DNA from: Myxococcales bacterium
Lineage (GTDB): Bacteria; Myxococcota_A; Bradymonadia; UBA4248
Direction: 5' to 3'
Length of the DNA stretch: 40,322 bases
Assembly (NCBI GenBank): GCA_004554395.1
Contig: SFMP01000187.1
Span: 1-40,322, forward strand
This document shows, one piece after another, positions 33,322 through 40,322 of this stretch (positions are counted from its first letter, which is position 1; each line of letters begins with the position of its first letter). The notes under the pieces were generated by a model, which was not told the DNA's origin, did no database searches, and saw only the letters and a program-made list of their open reading frames with translations. The translations under genes were made by a program, and so were the position numbers.

Positions 33322-36300
33322 ATGCAAGATAATAAGAGCAAAAAACAGAAACCTACAAAACGCGACGCCACGAGGCCGAAAACCGAAGCAAATGCAAAGT
33401 CGCGCTCCGCTAATACTGCGTCGAAGCAAAAGTCTTCAAAGGCGCAAACGACGCCGGCGAAATCGAAAAGGACTCAGACAAAGTCTTCAAAACAAAATTC
33501 GAAGCCAGCCAGTAAACAATCCGAAAAATATGAACATTCACTCGTTACGACGCATAATGCTCGAAGAATGAAGCCAAAATCGAAAGCTTATAGATTTGGC
33601 GTGGCCATGGCGTTCATCGCACTCGGCGTCGTGCTTTTTCTCATGTTGTTCAGCTTCACGGCTCACGATCTGGCCGATTCCCCCGAAAAGATGAGCAACA
33701 TCTTCGGAACGCTCGGGGCACACGTCGCCAATGTCATGCTGCAACTCTTCGGCGCCGGCGCATTCCACTTCTCATTCGTATGCCTCGTCATTGGCATTTG
33801 CATCTGCAGCGGCAAACAATACGACGTCAAAGCAACCGAAATCATCGGTCTGTGCTTGCTCATCATCGGCACAGTGCCACTTTTGGCACTCGGTTTTGCT
33901 GGGCAAACGATCCTCGATCACGCACCAGGCGGCGTATTTGGGCAATGGCTCTACGCACTCATGCAGCCGCAAATCCCAAGCGTCGCCATCGTATTGGGTT
34001 GCGCCGTCATCGTCCTATTCGGCTTTCTACTCGTCACCGATATCCGACTCAAATCGTTTATCGTCGGGCTCTGGCGCGCCATTGCATGGGTTTTTGTCAC
34101 TTTAGCACGTGCATTGGTGCGCCCATTCAAATCCGAAAAACGGCCCGCGCAAACCTCCCCCAGCGATGCATCGCACGGCGATAATATGTCACCCACACAC
34201 GCGATTGCCGCCACAAATGAAACATACGATAGCGGTAGCCTCTACTACGAAGATACCCCGTCGCAGCTCCTCAACGGCGTCGCATGCGACCTGCCCGAAC
34301 GCGTTGCCATGGCTCAAGAACGCGACGGCGTCGACGATTTCTCGGCATTCGACGAAAGCGACACGACCGATGCGCCCAATCGGCAAATCTACGACGGCAA
34401 TCTCAGCGAAGTTTTCGACGATTCGCCCATCGCTGACCAAGATTCACTCCCACCCGACGACGATTCATCGCCCAATCTCGATGTCATCGATGCGACCGAC
34501 GATCAACCCGAGGCGCAATCTCCCACCCACGACGATGCCCCCGACGAGGCAAGCCAATGCATCGACGCCACGACCGACGACGCCACAAATTCAAAAGCAC
34601 CCGTCACGCGCATCGAAAAAACGCCCGAAACGCTCGGCGATATCATGGCGCGTATCAAAAAAACTGCTCCAAAATCGCGCTCGATTCGCCGTTCGCATTC
34701 CGTTCCTGCACTCGAACCCGAATTTGAATTCGATTCGATCTTGACGCCCGAACAGCTCCAACAAGCCAAACAACAGTCGCACGCCGCGCAACCCGACGTT
34801 CGCGAAAGCGAAAAAGTCGACGTCACACCGCGCACGTCTGTTCTCCAAAATTGGAAGCCACGCTCCATCGACCGGCGCACGATGCTCGCCCAATCCGCCG
34901 CGCAGTCGCTACTCGATAACACTGCAGGCAATTCAAACGCCGCGCGCGATCCCCAAACTGCCATCGTCGCCCCCCCCACTCTCCCGCCCGAGCCTCAAAA
35001 CGTCACCCGCGACATACTCGCTCAACTCGCCACGAGCGATTTCGACATTCATTCACACGTCACGCCCAGCCCTGCCAGCGATCCACTCTCGCAAAAATGT
35101 GCAAGCGCAAACTCTGCCGTCACTCGCATGGCTGTCGATCGACCCAATATTGAAAACGAAATCGCCGCCCCTCAAAAGAGTGCAAATTCCGCCGTCACTC
35201 GCATGGCGCTTACGCCCATCGACATTGAAACGCCCTCCGACGCCGTCGATCCATACGACGATACTGCTCAAGCGACATTACCTCCAATTAATCATCGCCA
35301 TTCCATTCATTCTATTATCGATGAATTGGAAAATGACAATTTCGACGACGAAAGTGATATCATCAATGAAATCGATCATATCGGTTTCAATCTACAAAAT
35401 GCCGATAGTCGCAAAGGCGATCCACAACACGTCACATTTCGCAGAAATAATGCATTCGATCTCGTCAACGACGACGCCAATCACGCCGATCATATCGATG
35501 CGCCCAAGCAAAATCATACAAATATGCCCAACGATCTCGAACAATCGGAGCAATGGCGCGCGCTCATGGCCGATGCAAATCCCGACTTCCTATTCAATCA
35601 CGACAAACCCGTCGTGCGAAAGCCCATCATGCGATCTATTTCGCAAATCGACAAACCTGCCGTGCATGCGTCCGATCAAAAAACGCGCATTCCGACGTGC
35701 GTGCCCGTCGACGATTATATCAGTACGGAAACACCGGCGGCAATTCATCCGTGCCGCGCCGATGTCAATAAACAAACGGCGCAGTCTGCAAATCCATCGA
35801 ATCAGCTCGCTTTTAGCGTTGCCGAAGAGAAAAAACGCCCCAGCGCGCAAGAACTCGACAACGTCGACAACTCGCGCCGCGAAGGTCAAACGCATAAAGA
35901 TTATTCTTTGCCGCCACTTTCAATCTTGCATTATGAACAAAAGTCTGAAAAGGGATTTGAACGAGAATCGCTCGATTTATATGCAAAGAAGATTAAAGAA
36001 AAGCTCGAAGAATATAAGGTCTATGGTGATGTTATCAATGTATGCCCTGGCCCCGTCGTCACGCGATTTGAATATCTCCCCGCACCCGGTACAAAGGTTG
36101 CAAAAGTTGAAGGTCTCTCGAAAGACCTCATGATGGCTCTCGAAATCATGTCGATACGCATTTTGGCACCTATCCCCGGCAAAAATGTCATCGGCATTGA
36201 AATCCCAAACGAACATAGAAATACGATTTATTTCAAAGAAGTCGTCGGTTCGGATGCTTTTCAAAATGCAAAAAGTTTACTCACGATAGCCCTGGGCAAA

Positions 36301-37359
36301 GACAGCGAAGGCGAACCCGTCGTCAGCGATCTAGCCAAAATGCCTCACTTGCTCGTCGCAGGTACGACAGGAAGCGGTAAATCCGTCGGCATTAATACAA
36401 TGCTTTGTAGCCTTTTGTATAATGCCACTCCCGACGAAGTCAAACTCATCCTCGTCGATCCAAAAATGCTCGAACTCAGCATTTATGCCGGCATTCCGCA
36501 CCTCCTCGTGCCGCCTATTACGACACCGCACGAAACCGCCGCCGCACTCGAATGGGCATGCGATGAAATGGATGAACGCTATCGAAAACTCGCTTCGTTC
36601 GGCGTTCGCAATATCGCAGGTTATAATCAACAACTCCAGCAACCAACGCTACCAAGCGCGATTGAATGTGTCAAACAAACCGACGAAAACGGCGATCCAC
36701 TCTATAAACCCATGCCGTATATCGTCATCGTCGTCGACGAATTTGCCGACCTCATGATGGTCGCCGGAAAAGAAATTGAAAAGTCAATCGCCCGGCTCGC
36801 TCAAAAAGCCCGTGCAGCTGGTATTCATATTATACTTGCAACGCAACGACCATCGACAAATATTATTACTGGTGTCATCAAAGCAAACTTCCCCACGCGG
36901 CTAGCTTTTAAAGTCATGACGCTCACCGATTCGCGCGTCATACTCGATCAACGCGGCGCAGAAACATTACTTGGAAACGGCGACAGCCTCTTCCTCGCGC
37001 CTACTGGCGCACTTACGCGCGTTCACGGCGCCTTTGTATCCGACGACGAAGTACAAGCCGTCGTTGCATACCTCGCTCAACAACGCGAGCCAGTATATAA
37101 TTATGACATTACAACGCCAAAAGACGAAGACGCCGACGAATCTTGCGCCTCGATGAGCGCCTTCGATAAAGATAAACTCGATGATCTATTCGACGAGGCA
37201 GTCGAAGTCGTGCGCGAAGCCGGCCAAGCCTCGGCATCTCTATTACAACGTCGGCTCGGCATCGGATTCAATCGCGGCGCCAGACTCATCGAACAAATGG
37301 AGCGACAAGGCATCGTCGGTCCGGCTCGCGGGCAAAAACCACGCGAAGTGTTAATGTAA
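33322..37359 (+). CDS. ftsK: DNA translocase FtsK
   Basis: The 1345-aa product is the septal DNA pump that clears chromosome ends at division. Residues 1-88 are a Lys/Ser/Thr/Gln-rich lead. Four membrane segments lie at about 92-112, 133-162, 173-193 and 220-240. A disordered Asp/His/Asn-rich linker of about 600 residues follows, with SANSAVTRMA occurring twice. The motor has an alpha/beta domain, Walker A GTTGSGKS at 1014-1021 and Walker B IVIVVDEFADL from 1134. The winged-helix gamma domain that reads polar DNA sequences is at about 1273-1345 (LGIGFNRGARLIEQMER). I prefer the ATG at 33322 (MQDNKSKK). The ATG at 33256 adds 22 Cys/Trp residues that look unlike an FtsK start. The choice is uncertain because neither has a strong ribosome site. 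Confidence 0.93.
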   Translation: MQDNKSKKQKPTKRDATRPKTEANAKSRSANTASKQKSSKAQTTPAKSKRTQTKSSKQNSKPASKQSEKYEHSLVTTHNARRMKPKSKAYRFGVAMAFIALGVVLFLMLFSFTAHDLADSPEKMSNIFGTLGAHVANVMLQLFGAGAFHFSFVCLVIGICICSGKQYDVKATEIIGLCLLIIGTVPLLALGFAGQTILDHAPGGVFGQWLYALMQPQIPSVAIVLGCAVIVLFGFLLVTDIRLKSFIVGLWRAIAWVFVTLARALVRPFKSEKRPAQTSPSDASHGDNMSPTHAIAATNETYDSGSLYYEDTPSQLLNGVACDLPERVAMAQERDGVDDFSAFDESDTTDAPNRQIYDGNLSEVFDDSPIADQDSLPPDDDSSPNLDVIDATDDQPEAQSPTHDDAPDEASQCIDATTDDATNSKAPVTRIEKTPETLGDIMARIKKTAPKSRSIRRSHSVPALEPEFEFDSILTPEQLQQAKQQSHAAQPDVRESEKVDVTPRTSVLQNWKPRSIDRRTMLAQSAAQSLLDNTAGNSNAARDPQTAIVAPPTLPPEPQNVTRDILAQLATSDFDIHSHVTPSPASDPLSQKCASANSAVTRMAVDRPNIENEIAAPQKSANSAVTRMALTPIDIETPSDAVDPYDDTAQATLPPINHRHSIHSIIDELENDNFDDESDIINEIDHIGFNLQNADSRKGDPQHVTFRRNNAFDLVNDDANHADHIDAPKQNHTNMPNDLEQSEQWRALMADANPDFLFNHDKPVVRKPIMRSISQIDKPAVHASDQKTRIPTCVPVDDYISTETPAAIHPCRADVNKQTAQSANPSNQLAFSVAEEKKRPSAQELDNVDNSRREGQTHKDYSLPPLSILHYEQKSEKGFERESLDLYAKKIKEKLEEYKVYGDVINVCPGPVVTRFEYLPAPGTKVAKVEGLSKDLMMALEIMSIRILAPIPGKNVIGIEIPNEHRNTIYFKEVVGSDAFQNAKSLLTIALGKDSEGEPVVSDLAKMPHLLVAGTTGSGKSVGINTMLCSLLYNATPDEVKLILVDPKMLELSIYAGIPHLLVPPITTPHETAAALEWACDEMDERYRKLASFGVRNIAGYNQQLQQPTLPSAIECVKQTDENGDPLYKPMPYIVIVVDEFADLMMVAGKEIEKSIARLAQKARAAGIHIILATQRPSTNIITGVIKANFPTRLAFKVMTLTDSRVILDQRGAETLLGNGDSLFLAPTGALTRVHGAFVSDDEVQAVVAYLAQQREPVYNYDITTPKDEDADESCASMSAFDKDKLDDLFDEAVEVVREAGQASASLLQRRLGIGFNRGARLIEQMERQGIVGPARGQKPREVLM

Positions 37360-37409
37360 TATAAATATATACATTATATTGAAATATATAATTTATTTTG
37401 TGTGTGTTT

Positions 37410-37566
37410 CGTCGGCTATTGCCCGTTGGGCAATACGCCTCGCCGTGCGGCTATTGCCCGTTGGGCAATACGCCGCCGTGGCGTGCTATTTCGCTTCGCT
37501 CAATACGCACGCCTTGCTCGGCTATGTGCTCACTTCGTTGCGCGCATACGCCTCGCCGTGCGTCCA
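37410..37566. repeat. Interspersed hairpin cluster E
   Basis: Four units follow the ftsK stop: two with ggcTATTGCCCgttGGGCAATAcgcc, one with a ttcgcttcgctc core between TAT and ATA, and one with a gtgctcacttcgttgcgcgc core. They share boundaries and differ in core, as in the other clusters. A ccattagggg motif (37571-37580) of the 21.3-kb repeat family follows, then a gcccc-gca-ggggc hairpin (37615-37627) before tyrS. Confidence 0.8.
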
Positions 37567-37637
37567 AACACCATTAGGGGATTCCGAAAAAACGGCAATC
37601 TTTAGAATGCAATAGCCCCGCAGGGGCGAATCGCCGA

Positions 37638-38870
37638 CTAACCGACGATGTGAATCTTAGCCCATCGGCGTTTGCCGACTTTCAAAACGACATCGCCCGA
37701 GGGCAATTGCGTTTTAATATTTTGATAGGCGACTTCGCCATCTTTTTTGACGCCGCCACCGGTGATGAGACGGCGAGCTTCGCTCGTCGACGGTGCGAGT
37801 TTTGTGTCGACGAGGACGCGAATGAGATCGAGCGAACCATCGACTGCCGTAAGCGTAAATTCGTCGATATCGGTGGGAATCGACTTGCCCGAAAATTGGG
37901 CTTTCCAAGCCGCCGATACGCTTGCCACTTCTTCGGCTGGGTAGAACCAGCCCGCGATTTCGGCAGCCAAATCGTGTTTTGCTTCCATCGGATGCATCGT
38001 CGCTTTGCGTTGGGCGATTTCTTCGAGAGAGCGATTGCTGAGTAAATCGTAATAACGCCACATCAATTCGTCGCAAATCGACATGATTTTACCATAAATC
38101 ACGTCGCATGGCTCGCTGATACCGACGTAGTTGCCGAGGGATTTCGACATTTTTGCGCCGATGAGTTTGCCATCTTCGACGCGTGCATCGGTGCCTTCCA
38201 ATAGGGGCATGGTGAGGACGATTTGCGATTCCTGACCATATTCCTTTTGCAGTTGGCGCCCGACGAGCAAGTTGAAGAGCTGATCGGATCCGCCCAACTC
38301 GACGTCGGCGTGGACTTCGACGGAATCATAGCCCTGCAAAAGCGGATAAATAAATTCGTGTACGCTAATGGCTCGCCCGCTCGTATAGCGCTTTTTGAAA
38401 TCGTCGCGCTCGAGCATGCGAGCAACGGTGTACTTGGCTGAAAGCGTGATGAGGTCGGTCGCGCTCATCTTGCCGAGCCAATGGCTATTGAAGACGATTT
38501 CAGTTTTGTCTTTGTCGAGGATTCTAAAGACTTGTTCGGTATACGTCTTGGCGTTGATGGCAACTTGCTCTTTCGTGAGGGGTTTGCGCGTTTCGCTTTT
38601 GCCCGTAGGGTCGCCAATTTGGCTCGTAAAATCGCCGATGAGGAAGATGACTTGGTGCCCCATGTCTTGGAATTGGCGCAGTTTGCGCAAAACGACGAGA
38701 TGCCCGAGATGGAGGTCGGGCGCCGTTGGATCGGCGCCCAATTTGATGCGCAATGGCTTGTTTTCTGCCCGGCTCTTTTCGAGCTTTTTCTTAAACTCCT
38801 CGGGAACATGGTAATCGACGACACCGCGGAGAAGGACTTTGAGCTGTTCTTCGACGGGCAAAAATGACAT
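37638..38870 (-). CDS. tyrS: Tyrosyl-tRNA synthetase
   Basis: The 410-aa class I synthetase joins tyrosine to tRNA-Tyr. It shows the HIGH-type motif PDLHLGHL (51-58), the GSDQLFNLLVGR helix (about 194-205), KMSKS at 240-244 (GAKMSKSLGNY) and a C-terminal S4-like RNA-binding domain (about 345-410, ARRLITGGGVKKDGEV). The KMSKS form and length fit the TyrS2/TyrZ type rather than the E. coli KFGKT type. ATG 38870 has GAGGT upstream; an earlier frame to 38933 reads through the terminator and is rejected. It follows a tRNA gene and terminator with only 28 bases between, so it probably depends on read-through. Confidence 0.95.
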   Translation of the reverse strand: MSFLPVEEQLKVLLRGVVDYHVPEEFKKKLEKSRAENKPLRIKLGADPTAPDLHLGHLVVLRKLRQFQDMGHQVIFLIGDFTSQIGDPTGKSETRKPLTKEQVAINAKTYTEQVFRILDKDKTEIVFNSHWLGKMSATDLITLSAKYTVARMLERDDFKKRYTSGRAISVHEFIYPLLQGYDSVEVHADVELGGSDQLFNLLVGRQLQKEYGQESQIVLTMPLLEGTDARVEDGKLIGAKMSKSLGNYVGISEPCDVIYGKIMSICDELMWRYYDLLSNRSLEEIAQRKATMHPMEAKHDLAAEIAGWFYPAEEVASVSAAWKAQFSGKSIPTDIDEFTLTAVDGSLDLIRVLVDTKLAPSTSEARRLITGGGVKKDGEVAYQNIKTQLPSGDVVLKVGKRRWAKIHIVG

Positions 38871-38898
38871 CGGCTGACCTCTACACTTGCAAAAGGTT

Positions 38899-38930
38899 AA
38901 AAAAAAAGCCCCTGCACAACTGCAGAGGCT
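38899..38930 (-). terminator. Terminator between tRNA-Gly and tyrS
   Basis: On the minus strand gcctctgca pairs with tgcaggggc (one G-U pair) around a 4-base loop (gttg), followed by a run of eight T. It lies between the tRNA 3' end (38939) and the tyrS ribosome site, so it would end the tRNA transcript or, by partial read-through, feed tyrS. Confidence 0.85.
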
Positions 38931-38938
38931 CAAAAAAA

Positions 38939-39011
38939 AGCGAGTTACGGGACTCGAACCCGCGACATCCAGCTTGGGAAGCTAGCGCTCTACCAACTGA
39001 GCCAAACTCGC
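38939..39011 (-). tRNA. tRNA-Gly (anticodon CCC)
   Basis: A complete cloverleaf is readable on the minus strand. The acceptor is GCGAGTT pairing with AACTCGC, then the D arm GCTC/GAGC, and an anticodon stem CTAGC/GCTGG around the loop TTCCCAA. The T arm is CGGGTTCGAGTCCCG, with discriminator T. The anticodon CCC (38976-38978) reads GGG glycine codons. The CCA end is not encoded, so CCA must be added by the nucleotidyltransferase. Confidence 0.95.
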
Positions 39012-39370
39012 ATCCTCAACACAGAAGCTCATCAGAACCCCGTGTTACGCTCGCTTCTTATGCGCTTTGTGGGCACACGTCAAGCAAAAAGTGATCACTT
39101 TCGTCGTTTGCCCATCATTTGACGATTCGCTCAATCTTACAATTGTGCATCTTGTCTGTCGAATTCTTGTCATAGCTCACACCAACGATGATGATATCGC
39201 CATGCGAATATATCGACATTATAGGGCATTTTCGACACGAATTTGCAATAAATGGTGACGAAATATGGTATCGCCAAACGGTGCTCAATTTGGTATCTAC
39301 GCCACGATGGCGCTTGGCTCAACGAAGCCATTTGCGCCAGCTCTTGTCGTGTTCTTAAAGGAGATTCGAG
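39012..39370. other. Gap without recognisable gene
   Basis: The 359-bp divergent region between the tRNA gene and the Cys-rich lipoprotein shows no supported frame and no clear promoter pair. Only the aaaggagat ribosome site at 39357-39365 belongs to the next gene. Confidence 0.5.
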
Positions 39371-40322
39371 ATGATGTCGCGAGACAAGAATTATCTTCAA
39401 ACTAAATCGCCTAAATTGGTATTCAGTTTCCGTTCGGTGGCGTTGGCCGTGGTGGCTTTGAGTGCGTGCGCCTCGGTGCAAGGGTGTTATTGGGACGATA
39501 GCATCGTCAAAGAGTTTATCGGTGATCAAGGGTATCTCGTGACGTGTCGTGGGCGCTGTATTCACGAAGATATCGTCGCGAAAGAAGACTGCAAGGGCGA
39601 TTACTATGTATGGGTCGAAGAAGTCAAAGACGACAAGGGCGACGACTCGAATAGCGACACTGCAGAGGGGGGAAACGATGGAAGTGGTGGAGACTCTGGA
39701 ACAGAAGGCGGAAATGCGTCTTCGGCGCCCTATGGTTCGAAAAAAGCTGGTCGTTGCCTCATCCAAGGCAAAGCGCAATGCGAGGCAGTCGCAAAGTTGC
39801 CGGCTTATGCAGGCAAAGATATTCATTGGCTCGACTTAGACTTTCAGATGCTCGATTTGGGCGGTGGGCAATACGTTCGGTTTATTGCCAAAGAAGACTA
39901 CGACCCACAAAACGAGCCGAGTGTTCGGAAAAACATGGAGGGCGATTACGTTTGCGGGACTTATGATGAAGTGACATCGGGGTTGTTGGACGAGATCGTT
40001 GGCGAAGACGGGAAGAAAACGTACAAATTTAATAGAGAAAAGGTGTCAGAACACACTTGTACGAAGGAACGCATCGATAAGATGAAGGCGTCGTTCCAAG
40101 GGCGCAGTTGCCCCGTCGTTTCAAATAAATGTGGATATGTCGATTTGCTTCGAAATGATAATAACGCGTTTGTCGATGAACCCATCGGCTTTTGTAGCAA
40201 ATGCGACGTGCAACAAGTCATGTGCGATGCGAAATGCGTCGACTTGCAAAACAATGCGCAGCATTGTGGGCGTTGTGAAAATAAATGCCAAAACGGAGAG
40301 TATTGCAATCAAGGCGAGTGTG
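39371..40322 (+). CDS. Cysteine-rich lipoprotein, 3' end outside the window
   Basis: The open frame runs from ATG 39371 to the window edge (317 codons so far) without a stop. It has a long n-region, a hydrophobic segment and a lipobox-like LSAC (Cys33). An acidic Gly/Asp/Ser-rich linker follows (about 95-120), then a domain with scattered Cys (about 130-270). The last 40 residues have the Stigma/EGF-like series CDAKCVDLQNNAQHCGRC then CQNGEYCNQGEC, which usually continues as repeats. AAAGGAGAT ahead of the ATG supports the start. It resembles surface lipoproteins of myxobacteria; no function is known. Confidence 0.8.
   Translation, partial: MMSRDKNYLQTKSPKLVFSFRSVALAVVALSACASVQGCYWDDSIVKEFIGDQGYLVTCRGRCIHEDIVAKEDCKGDYYVWVEEVKDDKGDDSNSDTAEGGNDGSGGDSGTEGGNASSAPYGSKKAGRCLIQGKAQCEAVAKLPAYAGKDIHWLDLDFQMLDLGGGQYVRFIAKEDYDPQNEPSVRKNMEGDYVCGTYDEVTSGLLDEIVGEDGKKTYKFNREKVSEHTCTKERIDKMKASFQGRSCPVVSNKCGYVDLLRNDNNAFVDEPIGFCSKCDVQQVMCDAKCVDLQNNAQHCGRCENKCQNGEYCNQGEC

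Overview
The window looks like a chromosomal segment of a Gram-negative bacterium of the former Deltaproteobacteria, most likely in or near Myxococcota/Bradymonadota. The reasons are envelope TPR proteins resembling the Glt/Nfs machinery, several secreted or lipidated cysteine-rich proteins, multi-FKBP lipoproteins, a long-linker FtsK, and a contractile-injection-type tube/hub/spike gene set. This assignment rests on gene content only.

Layout. 1-290: tandem repeats running into the 3' end of a secreted Cys-rich repeat protein (269-772, minus). 1016-1915: Rpn/PD-(D/E)XK-like nuclease. 2085-6264, all minus: hflX, mntP-like, rpoN, separated by hairpin and tandem-repeat DNA. 6669-13625: a self-contained unit of sigma54-like promoter with two upstream dyads, tail-tube protein, a 1440-aa unrecognised helical protein, CIS tube-adaptor, gpD-like spike and a terminator. 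13730-16772: DUF2520 Rossmann protein, cyclophilin, HEAT-like membrane protein. 17099-19633: two paralogous triple-FKBP proteins, one a lipoprotein and one without a signal peptide. 19896-20555 (minus): class II aldolase. 20556-21765: a repeat- and hairpin-rich gap with one 21-codon ORF behind a strong Shine-Dalgarno. 21766-32973 (minus): two Cys-rich lipoproteins, a small secreted protein, three large TPR envelope proteins, a coiled-coil/beta secreted protein and a five-zinc-ribbon protein. 33322-37359: ftsK. 37638-39011 (minus): tRNA-Gly(CCC), terminator, tyrS. 39371-end: a Cys-rich lipoprotein running off the window.

How it fits together. The most unusual block is 6.7-13.6 kb. It encodes an injection tube, hub adaptor and spike, but no sheath, baseplate wedge, AAA+ ATPase, PAAR tip or OB/beta-helix spike extension. 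A very large helical protein occupies the slot between tube and hub. Promoter and terminator bracket the four genes, so they look like a complete unit rather than a cut-off locus, and rpoN lies divergently next door. A second functional theme is a periplasm/outer-membrane TPR assembly (23.1-31.9 kb). A third is an interspersed family of short hairpins, sharing flanks but with different cores, found in five intergenic gaps.
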